DNA of 64,000 nt from Pseudomonas putida (GCF_016406145.1 NZ_CP066306.1:3286001-3350000); one strand, 5' to 3'. Positions 36,437 through 45,284 are shown, numbered from the stretch's first letter. A program made the numbers and translations. The notes: generated by a model from the letters alone, not told the origin.

Positions 36437-36452
36437 GTGAAAAAAATGTGAT
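36437..36452 (-). promoter_or_regulatory. ColR-type box upstream of eptA
   Basis: Minus strand ATCACATTTTTTTCAC agrees with the recalled ColR consensus except for its first base. On the plus strand GTGA recurs 11 bp apart (36437 and 36448). It is 182 nt from the eptA start and in the opposite orientation to the gene. Confidence 0.5.
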
Positions 36453-36524
36453 GTCGCCTAAGGATCGACCAAGCACCGTCGACCTTGAGCTTGGCCTGGT
36501 ACCGTAGCCATTTGAACAGACATC

Positions 36525-36543
36525 TTTTCACTGACGTTTTCAC
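36525..36543 (+). promoter_or_regulatory. TTTTCAC direct repeat close to eptA
   Basis: TTTTCAC-TGACG-TTTTCAC, two identical 7-mers 12 bp apart, ending 91 nt before the eptA start. This is the same distance as the other island sites from their genes. The spacing is one base longer than in those sites. Confidence 0.5.
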
Positions 36544-36633
36544 AAAAACGCCACGGAACATGCCCTAACTTGCGCGCCCATGCCCCCAACGCAAGTCTGC
36601 GTTGATGCCCCGGTTTTGATTGCGTAGGGTTTT

Positions 36634-38268
36634 ATGTTCAAGATAAAAGCAGTGCGTCCTGCCTTGGTAACAATGCTTGCCAGTGTCTTTCTGTTAATGG
36701 GATTCAATGCACCGCTCTGGGTGCATTTGGTTTCCATTACGGAGCCAAATGGATCGGGCATGATGATGCGGTTCGCTTTCGCTCTGTTGATAGCGTGCGC
36801 ATTCAACCTGCTTATTACACTATTCACGTTCGGTCGCACATTGAAACCGACACTCATACTGCTCTTCATCATCAGTGCGGGTGCAGCCTACTTCATGAAC
36901 CAATATGGCGTACTGATCGATGTCGGCATGATCCGCAATGTCGCGCAAACCGATACCAGCGAAGTCCAGGCCCTGCTGTCGACAACCTTGCTGGGCTACC
37001 TGCTGGCGCTGGGCGTGCTGCCTGGCTACATCCTTTGGAAAACGCCCATCCATTACCGTCCATGGCCTCAGGAGCTGGTTGGTAAAGGCCTGACAGTGCT
37101 GCTCTGCGTATCGCTGATCGGTGGCGTCAGCCTCCTCAACTACAAGGGCTTGTCTTCATTGTTTCGCAACCATCACGAGTTGCGCCTCATGATCGTGCCG
37201 AGCAATGTCATCGGTGCTTCGATCAGCTATGCACGCGAAGAACTCAAGACGGCGCAGCAACCCTTCATGCCGATTGCGCAGGACGCACGACTCGATGGCA
37301 GTTGGGCGCGCCACTCGCGCAAGTCCCTTACTGTGCTCGTCGTGGGCGAGAGCGCGCGGGCGGCAAACTTCGGCATCCTCGGCTATCCACGGGATACAAC
37401 TCCCGAGTTGAACAAGGAAGACGGCCTGGTCGCATTCAGCCATGTCACTTCATGTGGCACGGAAACCGCAGTTTCTGTCCCCTGCATGTTTTCCAACATG
37501 GGCCGCAAGCACTATGACGTGGCCCGGGCAAAAAACCAGGAGGGTCTGCTCGACGTGCTCAAGCGTGCGGGCCTGGCGGTTATATGGCGCGATAACCAGT
37601 CTGGCTGCAAGGGCACCTGCGATCGCGTCATGCGGCAAGACGTCAGCAAGAACAAAGATTCACTGCTGTGCGCCGACCACGAATGCCGGGACGAGATCCT
37701 GCTGCAAGGACTGCAGCCACTGATCGATCATCTCGACAAGGACACCGTTCTGGTCCTGCATCAGATGGGCAGCCACGGCCCCGAGTATTTTAAGCGCTAT
37801 CCTGGCGCGTTCGAACGATTCACGCCGGTATGCCACAGCAATGCGCTTGAAACATGCAGCCGGGAAAGCATTGTCAACGCCTACGACAACACCATCGCCT
37901 ACACCGATCATGTGCTGGCTACCCTGATCGACGTGCTACGTCGCAACGGGGACAAGGTAGACAGCGCCATGATCTATCTGGCCGACCACGGCGAGTCGCT
38001 TGGGGAATACAACATTTATCTTCACGGAACGCCCTATCTGTTTGCACCAGAGGAGCAGAAGCATGTGCCGATGATCACCTGGTTCTCCGAGGGCTATCAA
38101 CGCGCGTTACAGCTCGACGGCCGCTGCCTGCAGGCCAAGCGCGATGCTGCGCTCAGCCAAGACAACCTGTTCCATTCCGTGCTGGGGCTGCTGAAGGTGA
38201 ACACGCTGGTCTACGAGTCATCCCTGGATCTTTTCACAAGCTGCCGGACCCCAATGCCAGTGGGCTAA
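36634..38268 (+). CDS. eptA: Lipid A phosphoethanolamine transferase, EptA type
   Basis: 544 residues, the usual length. About five N-terminal membrane helices (to ~residue 165) anchor a periplasmic alkaline-phosphatase-fold domain. Zinc and catalytic residues: Glu239 in VVGESARAANFGILGYPRDTTP, nucleophile Thr276 in SCGTETAVSVPCMFS, and Asp451-His452 in LADHGESLGE; six or more cysteines are available for the family's disulphides. It moves phosphoethanolamine from phosphatidylethanolamine to lipid A, which lowers negative charge and raises polymyxin/peptide tolerance. EptA/PmrC genes usually sit with pmrAB; here the regulator is ColR-like and the partners are phosphatases. Confidence 0.92.
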   Translation: MFKIKAVRPALVTMLASVFLLMGFNAPLWVHLVSITEPNGSGMMMRFAFALLIACAFNLLITLFTFGRTLKPTLILLFIISAGAAYFMNQYGVLIDVGMIRNVAQTDTSEVQALLSTTLLGYLLALGVLPGYILWKTPIHYRPWPQELVGKGLTVLLCVSLIGGVSLLNYKGLSSLFRNHHELRLMIVPSNVIGASISYAREELKTAQQPFMPIAQDARLDGSWARHSRKSLTVLVVGESARAANFGILGYPRDTTPELNKEDGLVAFSHVTSCGTETAVSVPCMFSNMGRKHYDVARAKNQEGLLDVLKRAGLAVIWRDNQSGCKGTCDRVMRQDVSKNKDSLLCADHECRDEILLQGLQPLIDHLDKDTVLVLHQMGSHGPEYFKRYPGAFERFTPVCHSNALETCSRESIVNAYDNTIAYTDHVLATLIDVLRRNGDKVDSAMIYLADHGESLGEYNIYLHGTPYLFAPEEQKHVPMITWFSEGYQRALQLDGRCLQAKRDAALSQDNLFHSVLGLLKVNTLVYESSLDLFTSCRTPMPVG

Positions 38269-38473
38269 GCAGAAATGAAAGTAGCAGCACAACCTTGCGA
38301 GATGTCTACCCTATTCTGCGTAAAGCTTGGGTTGGCGCGAGTCCAAGCCATAGGCTGTGCGCCTTAGTTAGCTGGCGGGCAGACCGGTTTGCTTCGCCAT
38401 TTCGGTCACGCAGGCTTTCTCCGCCTTGATTCAGCGACGCACAGTGTTCAGAAGAGCATAGTTTTATAGATAA

Positions 38474-39016
38474 CTATTTCACCTCGAACGCGTCGTAGAC
38501 CACTGCATTGCCCAAGCGCATTGCGCTACCCACGCCGACCGTACGATTGAGCCATGCGTATTGGGGCGCGGATGTCTCGAAACGCAGGGTGATGCGGAAC
38601 TGGTACAGGCTGGGATCGACGTCTTCGCCAGCGGCCACCCTCTTCATGACCGCAGCCGGCCCGTAACGGTAGCCTTCGGTGCGCAGGTAGATCAGTGCGC
38701 CATCGTCGGTCTGCAGCAGGTAGCGGGTGTCGATGATCGCCACACCCTCGGGGCTGACAATCTGCCAGTCCGCGCCGTTATTGAGGATGGTGCCCTTGAG
38801 CCTGGCCCCCTCGAAACGGCCGCCTGTGATCGGGATGATACGCCGCTTGCCCTGCGCGCTGGTTTCGCCCAGCTCCCACACCGGCGCGACAAGGTCCACC
38901 GTAAAGCGCGCCAGGGGTTCGAGCTTGAGCGGGGGCGGAGCGTAACTGGCAGCCTGGGCAAGGCCCGTGCAAACGCCAAGCAGCAGCCCAAGCAATCCTC
39001 TGCGAAGGTTCATCAT
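38474..39016 (-). CDS. Exported DUF3237 (UPF0311) protein
   Basis: 180 residues. Signal peptide RRGLLGLLLGVCTGLAQA-ASYA, then the DUF3237 beta-barrel: LEPLARFTVDLVAPVWELGETSAQGKRRIIPITGGRFEG in pieces, with GADWQIVSPEGVAIIDTRYLLQTDDGALIYLRTEGYR. Most members are cytosolic and uncharacterised; an exported copy is less usual. GGAGG lies five bases before the first of two adjacent ATGs. Transcribed away from the AT-rich gap that follows. Confidence 0.85.
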   Translation of the reverse strand: MMNLRRGLLGLLLGVCTGLAQAASYAPPPLKLEPLARFTVDLVAPVWELGETSAQGKRRIIPITGGRFEGARLKGTILNNGADWQIVSPEGVAIIDTRYLLQTDDGALIYLRTEGYRYGPAAVMKRVAAGEDVDPSLYQFRITLRFETSAPQYAWLNRTVGVGSAMRLGNAVVYDAFEVK

Positions 39017-39365
39017 GCTGCCTCCTGCACTGACCGGGCATCGGGATTTGTCGGGTGCGGGCCTGGTGATGCGACCCGGTTTGCTGGGGGGCGTGCTATA
39101 GGCGCTTTCATGAGTGCAGATATCCTTTGTTATTGTTAATGGATAATATTGTTAATGATTATTTTTGTTAACCAATGATCTGTCAAGGTTCCTCTGGTGC
39201 TTGCCGCAAAATCTTGAGCGCCCTGGGATGAGCGCCGAAGGGCGATCTGGTCACCCGGTGCAGGCTTGGACGCAGCACATGCTACGCTTGAATGAGCTGT
39301 GAACAGTGTCTTGGCGCTAGAATCAAGGCCCTGCCCTTCTGCCTTTGATCACCAAAGGTGCTCAC
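39017..39365. other. Promoter region with an AT-rich direct repeat
   Basis: 349-nt gap between divergent genes. ATTGTTAATG occurs twice with 16-bp spacing (39132-39141 and 39148-39157), followed by TTGTTAACC. The stretch 39125-39175 is far richer in AT than the rest and weakly resembles a Fur-type or nucleoid-protein site. No gene was seen. Confidence 0.5.
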
Positions 39366-40781
39366 ATGCCCGAGATCAGGAAACAGGCCAGCTCGCACCT
39401 GCAAGCAGATGAGCCCGGCCTTCGGGAACACAAGCGCTTCGCGTCACGAAGAGAGCGCCTGGACGCAGGAAAGAAACTGCGCGAAACGGTGCCGCGCTCG
39501 TCCCATGCATTCTGGAAACCGGCGCACAAGCATCGCGACCCTGTCGACATTCTCGAACAGTCCAACCGCAGCCGGCATCCGGCCTTGGTGCCCGTGCGCT
39601 ATGGGCGCATGTTGCGTAGCCCGTTCACTTTTCTCAGGGGCTCAGCCGGCTTGATGGCACGCGACCTCGCGACACTTCCCCACACAGGTATTCGCGTTCA
39701 GGCCTGCGGTGATTGCCACCTGCTGAATTTTGGATTATTCGCCACCCCCGAACGTAACCTGATCTTCGACATCAATGATTTTGACGAAACGTTACCCGCC
39801 CCTTGGGAGTGGGATATAAAGCGTCTGGCAACCAGTTTTGCCGTAGCCGCCCGCGATAACCGCCTCATCGATGAAGATGCCAGGCGTCTGGCTATGGAAT
39901 GCGTTCGCGCCTACCGGGAACGCATGCGCGAATTGACGACGATGAGCCCGCTGGAAATCTGGTACGACCGCCTCGACGCACAAACACTCATCGATATGGC
40001 CCCTAGTCTCAAATACCGTAAAGCACGTGAACAGTTGATGGCCAAGGCCCGGACTCGCATCGGCGACTACCTGTACCCACAAATCAGTGACGAAGTGGGC
40101 GGCCGGCGACGCCTGGTCGATCAGCCGCCGATTCTTTTTCATGTCGATGAAGCCGACTTCATCAACCGGGTGCACCTTGCGCTGGAGGATTATCGTACTT
40201 CTCTGCTGCCGGAACGCAGGGTCCTGTATGACCGTTATCGCCTGGAAGACTTTGCCATGAAGGCAGTGGGTATCGGCAGCGTCGGCACCTATTGCTTCGT
40301 CGGTTTGTTCTTTTCAGCGCAAAACAACCCATTGCTCCTGCAATTCAAGCAGGCTTGTCCTTCTGTGCTTGAACCCTATGCGGGCAAGAGCGAATTTGTA
40401 AACCAGGGCCAACGGGTGGTCACGGGCCAACGGCTTATGCAATCTGCCAGTGACATTTTTCTCGGATGGACCGAGAGCACCAAGGGCCGGCAGTTTTTTG
40501 TCCGGCAATTGCGCGACATGAAAATGTCACTACCTGTAGAAGGTGCATCGCTCGATCAGATGATGATGTACGCCGAGGTATGCGGCATTACCCTGGCGCG
40601 CGCGCATGCAAAATCAGGTGACGCCGCCTTGATCAGTGGCTATCTGGGTAAATCGAACACCTTTGATCAGGCCATAGGCGATTTCTCACTCGCCTACGCC
40701 GAGCAGAATGCGAAGGACTACGCGGCACTGATCAGCGCTGAGAAAAAAGGAAGAATCAAGGCACTGCGCGAAGAAGACTAA
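39366..40781 (+). CDS. DUF2252 family protein (protein-kinase-like fold)
   Basis: 471 residues from ATG 39366 (AAAGGTG upstream). DUF2252 signatures: YGRMLRSPFTFLRGSAGLMARDLA, then GDCHLLNFGLF and NLIFDINDFDETLPAPWEWDIKRLATS. The HxxN and DxND residues here are laid out like the catalytic and metal loops of aminoglycoside-phosphotransferase/kinase-like enzymes. The order AVGIGSVGTYCFVGLF and EVCGITLARAHAKSGDAALISGYLG completes the family. Function is not established, and it may phosphorylate a small molecule. Its stop overlaps the convergent binding-protein gene by 4 nt. Confidence 0.85.
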   Translation: MPEIRKQASSHLQADEPGLREHKRFASRRERLDAGKKLRETVPRSSHAFWKPAHKHRDPVDILEQSNRSRHPALVPVRYGRMLRSPFTFLRGSAGLMARDLATLPHTGIRVQACGDCHLLNFGLFATPERNLIFDINDFDETLPAPWEWDIKRLATSFAVAARDNRLIDEDARRLAMECVRAYRERMRELTTMSPLEIWYDRLDAQTLIDMAPSLKYRKAREQLMAKARTRIGDYLYPQISDEVGGRRRLVDQPPILFHVDEADFINRVHLALEDYRTSLLPERRVLYDRYRLEDFAMKAVGIGSVGTYCFVGLFFSAQNNPLLLQFKQACPSVLEPYAGKSEFVNQGQRVVTGQRLMQSASDIFLGWTESTKGRQFFVRQLRDMKMSLPVEGASLDQMMMYAEVCGITLARAHAKSGDAALISGYLGKSNTFDQAIGDFSLAYAEQNAKDYAALISAEKKGRIKALREED

Positions 40782-41719
40782 TGTTGCGGCGCCAGCCGTT
40801 CACGGTCATCCGGCAACACATAAAGGCTCTGCAACAGTTTGTCCTGCGCTGTTTGTACCCCCAGGTAGCGTACGAACAAGGCTTCTCCATCCGGGCCGGA
40901 CAGCGCCTGGCTAAGCGCGGCATCCACCAACAGGCGAAAACCATCATCGCCACGGGCCATGGGCAGTGCGACACGGCTCGTGACAAACAGGTGATCCGGG
41001 ATCCATAACCGGTCGCGCTCAGGCTGCTGGCTCTGCAGGGAAAGCAAAATCATCCTCTCGCCAAAAAACGCATCGACCTTGCGCTCGACCACCCGGCGCA
41101 CACCCTCCTGGTAGCTGGACACCTCTTCAAGCCTGGACTGCAGGCCAAGCTTGCGAATACGCTCCCGCGCCCACTGACTGCTCAGCGTGCCGCGCAGCAC
41201 TGCAAAACTGTGCTTGCTCAACCCCGCATTGAGGGTTGCGCGCCACCTGGGGCCGGTATCGACAGGCTTACCACGCAGTGGCTCCAGAAGGCTGGCCGGT
41301 GCATCACGCCGCACCAGCACCGCAAGGCCGGTGGTGAATACCGGTATGGAAAAATTCAGGGTTTCCCGTCTTGTGATCGTTTCCACCATCGGCGTGCACA
41401 GCAGATCAACCGTTCCCTCGCTCAAGGCGCGGACGGCTTGCTCCTGCGGCACCACATGCCAATGCACTTGCAAGTCGGCAAGGCCAGGTGACTGGCGAAG
41501 GTGTTGAGCCACTGCCTGGCACAATTCGATGCCATACCCTTGAGGTGACTGGATACTGCCTGAGGAAAACGGGGCAAGGTCTGCGATAAAACCCAGATTG
41601 AGGACCTGACTGTCGCGCAGCCGGCTCAGCTTGTCGGTCGCTGCTTCAACGCTGCACACCGCCGCAAACGGCACCGAAAGGGCCAGGCACAGGGCAACCC
41701 ATTTCGACCTGCGCATCAT
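40778..41719 (-). CDS. Periplasmic amino-acid-type substrate-binding protein (SBP family 3)
   Basis: 313 residues from ATG 41719 with GGAGG six bases upstream. Signal peptide WVALCLALSVPFAAVCSVEA. The family-3 fold is shown by LNLGFIADLAPFSS, YGIELCQAVAQHL, LSEGTVDLLCTPMVETITRRETLNFSIPVF and RVVERKVDAFFGERMILL, read in pieces. No ABC permease or ATPase is present. Instead it is coupled by an ATGA overlap to a PotE-like antiporter. A periplasmic sensor or scavenger role for an amino acid or polyamine is a guess from this context. Confidence 0.82.
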   Translation of the reverse strand: MMRRSKWVALCLALSVPFAAVCSVEAATDKLSRLRDSQVLNLGFIADLAPFSSGSIQSPQGYGIELCQAVAQHLRQSPGLADLQVHWHVVPQEQAVRALSEGTVDLLCTPMVETITRRETLNFSIPVFTTGLAVLVRRDAPASLLEPLRGKPVDTGPRWRATLNAGLSKHSFAVLRGTLSSQWARERIRKLGLQSRLEEVSSYQEGVRRVVERKVDAFFGERMILLSLQSQQPERDRLWIPDHLFVTSRVALPMARGDDGFRLLVDAALSQALSGPDGEALFVRYLGVQTAQDKLLQSLYVLPDDRERLAPQH

Positions 41720-43047
41720 GGCGCACCTCCAATCAAGTCCAGCACCTTGACGAAACGTTTGGCGATGAAGCCGAACAGCAGGTAACCCAGCGCCATGATC
41801 AGCGCAGCGCCAAACACCGCTTCCAGACCCGAGGCATAGAGCGCATAGAAGCAATAGCACACCGCAACCAGCATGATTGCGCTGTTGCGACGGAAGATCT
41901 TTATATCCACCTGGGCCTTGTACATGATCACCAGCAACCCGGTCAGGGACGTGATGTAGGGAATGATGTTGGTCACTGCCGCCAGGTTGACCAGCTTGCT
42001 GAACTGAGCGCTGGCATTAGGCGAAATGGTCGATAACGCAATCAGGCTCTGCAAGACCGCGCACGTCAGCATGCCCGCCAGTGGCGCGCCCCTGGCGGTG
42101 ACGCGGGTGAACAACGTGGGAAACAGCCCTTGCTCGGCGGTAACCTTGGCCGTTTCGGCCAGGGTGAACTGCCACCCCAGCAATGAACCGACACAGGCAA
42201 TGACCGCCAACCCCATGATCACGTTACCGACCGTGTCATTGAACATGCGCGCATAGACCAGTGCGAAGGGTGCGCTGGAGTTCGCAAGTTCAGGGTTTGG
42301 CACGATCCCCTGGATGACGGTGGTCGACAGGATGTAGATCACCGCCGCGCCTAGCGTGCCGAACAGGCATGCAAGCGGCACATTGCGCTTGGGGTTCTCT
42401 ACCGCATCCGAATTTTGCGCGGCCGACTCCATGCCCAGAAAGGCCCACAACGTCAGGGGGATACTGGCGGTGATCGCCTGGCTCACCGGGATGCTGTCGG
42501 GGTTCCAGGCATCGGTAAACGTCTGTGGGTTGAACCAGTACCAACCCACGAAACTCAGGCCTGCCACAGGAATGATGACGCCCCAGACACTGATCGCGCC
42601 TAGTTTGCCGGTTATGTTCGCACCGCCGGCATTGGCCAGGGTACTGAACCAGATCAGCATCACCGTCCCTGCCACCAGAGGGCCTGGGCCTGTACCAAGC
42701 CAGGGTAGGAAAGGCGTCAGATAACCCACCGCGGAAATACCAATGGCGACATTGCCGATCATCAGCGAGAGGAAATACAGGTAGGAGCAAAGGAAGAATG
42801 CGGACTTGCCATGGGCCTCTTCGCTGTAGGCCGACATTCCGCCCGAGCGCGTGCAGTAGATACCGCATTGCGCGAAACAGTAGGCGATGGCCATCGAACC
42901 CACGGCCGTCACAACCCACGAGAGCAGCGACACAGCTCCGATCTGCGCCATGCTGGCGGGCAGCATGATGATACCGGAGCCCATCATGTTGACGGTGACC
43001 AAAGTGGTCAACCCGACCAACCCCATTTTCTTTGCTGGATCGCGCAC
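41716..43047 (-). CDS. potE: Putrescine:ornithine antiporter (PotE-like APC permease)
   Basis: 443 residues from GTG 43047, which has a perfect GGAGG eight bases upstream; E. coli PotE has 439. The sequence tracks PotE closely: MGLVGLTTLVTVNMMGSGIIMLP, VVTAVGSMAIAYCFAQCG, SVWGVIIPVAGLSFVGW, LWAFLGMESAAQNSDAVENPKRNVP and NIIPYITSLTGLLVI, all parts of the 12-helix APC transporter. It exchanges putrescine for ornithine or imports putrescine with protons. No ornithine decarboxylase gene lies beside it, unlike E. coli speF-potE. Its long leader (to 43215 and beyond) holds hairpins that may regulate it. Confidence 0.85.
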   Translation of the reverse strand: MRDPAKKMGLVGLTTLVTVNMMGSGIIMLPASMAQIGAVSLLSWVVTAVGSMAIAYCFAQCGIYCTRSGGMSAYSEEAHGKSAFFLCSYLYFLSLMIGNVAIGISAVGYLTPFLPWLGTGPGPLVAGTVMLIWFSTLANAGGANITGKLGAISVWGVIIPVAGLSFVGWYWFNPQTFTDAWNPDSIPVSQAITASIPLTLWAFLGMESAAQNSDAVENPKRNVPLACLFGTLGAAVIYILSTTVIQGIVPNPELANSSAPFALVYARMFNDTVGNVIMGLAVIACVGSLLGWQFTLAETAKVTAEQGLFPTLFTRVTARGAPLAGMLTCAVLQSLIALSTISPNASAQFSKLVNLAAVTNIIPYITSLTGLLVIMYKAQVDIKIFRRNSAIMLVAVCYCFYALYASGLEAVFGAALIMALGYLLFGFIAKRFVKVLDLIGGAP

Positions 43048-43121
43048 GGGAATGACCTCCGAGGAACCAAGCGGCTTCGATAGCGTTTCTGGCGGTGCGC
43101 CTGCTCCCCGGCCCAACCCGG

Positions 43122-43155
43122 GATGGGCAGAGCCTGATACAGGGTATTGCCCATC
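43122..43155 (-). promoter_or_regulatory. Hairpins in the potE leader
   Basis: GATGGGCA (43122-43129) pairs with TGCCCATC (43148-43155) across 18 nt. Next to it is the smaller repeat CACAAAGCTTGTG (43156-43170 region). Both lie 75-125 nt before the potE start on the minus strand. A 48-codon open frame begins within it at 43154 and runs past the potE start at 43008, but it lacks a good ribosome site. Possible attenuator or leader-peptide control. Confidence 0.4.
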
Positions 43156-43330
43156 ACACAAAGCTTGTGCAACCAAACTAGCAATGCTTCGGCTGCAGTA
43201 GTTATCAAATGTCAAGAATAGTGCGAAGGAGCGTCGGCGCTGATTTTAGGACAGCAGGTAGCAGGCGGCCCTGAATACTCGCACAGCACCGCCCCTGAGG
43301 TTGTAGACGACCCTTAGGCGCCCGGTGAAA

Positions 43331-43363
43331 CCTGTGGGAGCCCGGCTTGCCGGCGATAGGGCC
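43331..43363. repeat. REP-like element
   Basis: CCTGTGGGAGCCCGGCTTGCCGGCGATAGGGCC, read in halves: CCTGTGGGAGC then CGGCTTGCCGGCGATAGGG. This is the standard P. putida intergenic REP form with an internal CCGGC/GCCGG stem. Confidence 0.75.
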
Positions 43364-43462
43364 AGCCCAGGCATCCAGAATTTCGGGGAGATCAAACAAT
43401 GACTGCCGAAGTGCGCATGCTGAAAACGTGAAACCAACCACGCCTAAGGGACCAGCACGGTA

Positions 43463-43490
43463 CCTGTGGGCTTGCCCGGGAAGGGCCGCA
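43463..43490. repeat. Shortened REP-like element
   Basis: CCTGTGGGCTTGCCCGGGAA followed by GGGCCGCA; same orientation as the element 130 nt to the left but missing part of the head. The remainder of 43048-43730 holds no gene that I can support. Confidence 0.55.
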
Positions 43491-43670
43491 CTGCGTTCCA
43501 GCAGTGACGCCCGTGTCGTAGCCGGCCGAACATGGCGACCACGCTGAACACAGCGCCCCAACTTGGCACCTTGGCGCCCCAAAACCAAACACCCCGCTGC
43601 CGCAACGCTCACCAAGCGTGCGCCGGTCTCGGCCGGCAGCCCCTCTAACACAAGCCCTTGAACAATAATC

Positions 43671-43684
43671 TGACCAATTGGCCA
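43671..43684. promoter_or_regulatory. Palindrome upstream of the ABC operon
   Basis: TGACCAATTGGCCA, a 14-bp near-perfect palindrome (TGRCCA-AT-TGGYCA), 46 nt before the ATPase start. It may be an operator for the transporter operon; no regulator gene is adjacent. Confidence 0.35.
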
Positions 43685-43730
43685 TGTTTTTGCTGTGCAA
43701 CTGCTCATCACCCTGACCCCGAGCAGTCCC

Positions 43731-45272
43731 ATGTCCAGATCCCCCTCGCAACTGCGCCTTGAGCTGCGTGCCATTACCAAGCGATACCCGGGCACCTTGG
43801 CCAACGACCGCATCGACCTGCGCATCGCTCCCGGTGAAATCCACGCCCTGCTCGGCGAGAACGGCGCGGGCAAGAGCACCCTGATGAAGATCATCTACGG
43901 CGTCACCGCGCCGGATGCCGGCCAGGTGCTATGGGAAGGCCAGCCCGTGCACGTGCGCGACCCCGCCCGGGCCCGCGCGCTGGGCATCGGCATGGTGTTC
44001 CAGCACTTTTCCCTGTTCGAAACCCTGAGCGTCGCGCAAAACATTGCCCTGGCCCTTGGCCGCGATGCCGGCACGCCGAAGCAGCTGGCACCACGCATCC
44101 GCGAAGTGTCCCAACGCTACGGCATGGGCCTGGAGCCGGAGCGCCTGGTGCACAGCCTGTCGATCGGCGAACGCCAGCGGGTGGAGATCGTGCGCTGCCT
44201 GATGCAGCCGATCAAGCTGCTGATCCTCGATGAGCCGACCTCGGTGCTTACCCCGCAAGAGGTCGACGAACTGTTCGTCACCTTGCGCGCACTCGCCGCA
44301 GAGGGCTGCAGCATCCTGTTCATCAGCCACAAGCTCAACGAAGTGCGTGCCCTGTGCCATGGTGCCACGGTGTTGCGCGGCGGACGGGTTTCCGGCGCTT
44401 GCAGCCCGGCGCAATGCAGCGATCTGCAGCTGGCGCGGATGATGGTCGGCGATGCCGAAGGGCTGGAGGCAAGCTACCCGAAAAGCGCCGGCGGCTTGCC
44501 ACGTCTGCGGGTGGACGACCTGTCCTGGCGCAACAAGGACCCGTTCGGCACGTCCTTCGAACACCTGCGCCTGGAAGTGCGCAGCGGTGAGATCGTCGGC
44601 ATCGCGGGGGTGGCCGGCAACGGCCAGGACGAACTGCTGGCCCTGCTCAGTGGTGAAACACGCCTGCCCGCCGGCGAGCGCGAACGCATCACCCTCGACA
44701 ACCGGCCGATGGCCCACCTGTACCCCGACGCCCGCCGCGCCCTGGGGGTGGCATTCGTACCGGCCGAGCGCCTTGGGCACGGCGCGGTGCCGGACATGAG
44801 CCTGGCCGACAACGCCCTGCTCACCGCTTTCCAGCACGGCCTGGTCAACCGCGGCCTGATCCGCTCCGGCAAGGTGCAGGCGCTGGCCGAGCAGATCATC
44901 CAGCGCTTCGCGGTCAAGGCCCCGGATGCCCGCGCCACGGCACGCAGCCTGTCCGGGGGCAACCTGCAGAAGTTCATCCTCGGCCGCGAAATCCTCCAGG
45001 CCCCCAAGCTGCTGGTCGCTGCCCACCCGACGTGGGGCGTGGATGTCGGCGCCGCCGCCGCGATTCACCGTGCGCTGATTGCCCTGCGCGACGCCGGTGC
45101 GGCAATCCTGGTGATCTCCGAAGACCTGGAAGAGCTGTTCCAGATCAGCGACCGCATCGGCGCGCTGTGCAGTGGCCGCCTGTCGCCGCTCAAGCCCACC
45201 GCACAGACCCATACCGTGGAGGTCGGCGGCTGGATGGCCGGCCAGTTCGATGCCCCGCAAGACGCCGCCTGA
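43731..45272 (+). CDS. ABC transporter ATP-binding protein, nucleoside/BMP type (double ATPase)
   Basis: 513 residues from ATG 43731. Two ATPase halves: the first is complete with Walker A GENGAGKST, signature LSIGERQRVEI and Walker B LLILDEPTSVLTPQE. The second has the degenerate Walker A typical of sugar/nucleoside importers (GVAGNGQDEL), signature LSGGNLQKFILGRE and an atypical Walker B region LLVAAHPTWGVDVG. This layout is that of the YufO/NupO/RbsA group energising uptake of nucleosides or purine-like compounds. First gene of a five-gene run with two permeases, a BMP binding protein and an oxygenase. Confidence 0.9.
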   Translation: MSRSPSQLRLELRAITKRYPGTLANDRIDLRIAPGEIHALLGENGAGKSTLMKIIYGVTAPDAGQVLWEGQPVHVRDPARARALGIGMVFQHFSLFETLSVAQNIALALGRDAGTPKQLAPRIREVSQRYGMGLEPERLVHSLSIGERQRVEIVRCLMQPIKLLILDEPTSVLTPQEVDELFVTLRALAAEGCSILFISHKLNEVRALCHGATVLRGGRVSGACSPAQCSDLQLARMMVGDAEGLEASYPKSAGGLPRLRVDDLSWRNKDPFGTSFEHLRLEVRSGEIVGIAGVAGNGQDELLALLSGETRLPAGERERITLDNRPMAHLYPDARRALGVAFVPAERLGHGAVPDMSLADNALLTAFQHGLVNRGLIRSGKVQALAEQIIQRFAVKAPDARATARSLSGGNLQKFILGREILQAPKLLVAAHPTWGVDVGAAAAIHRALIALRDAGAAILVISEDLEELFQISDRIGALCSGRLSPLKPTAQTHTVEVGGWMAGQFDAPQDAA

Positions 45273-45284
45273 CGAGAGCCCTTC

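Noticed and set aside
32223..38473. Envelope island as a defined mobile element
   Set aside because: Composition differs from its surroundings, but I see no integrase, transposase, tRNA target or flanking direct repeats, so transfer is possible but not claimed.
43008..43154. 48-codon frame in the potE leader as a confirmed leader peptide
   Set aside because: No convincing Shine-Dalgarno sequence and no resemblance to known speF leader peptides; kept only as a possibility under the potE finding.
43331..43490. The two REP-like repeats as a CRISPR array
   Set aside because: Only two imperfect copies with an internal palindrome and irregular spacing; standard Pseudomonas REP elements.
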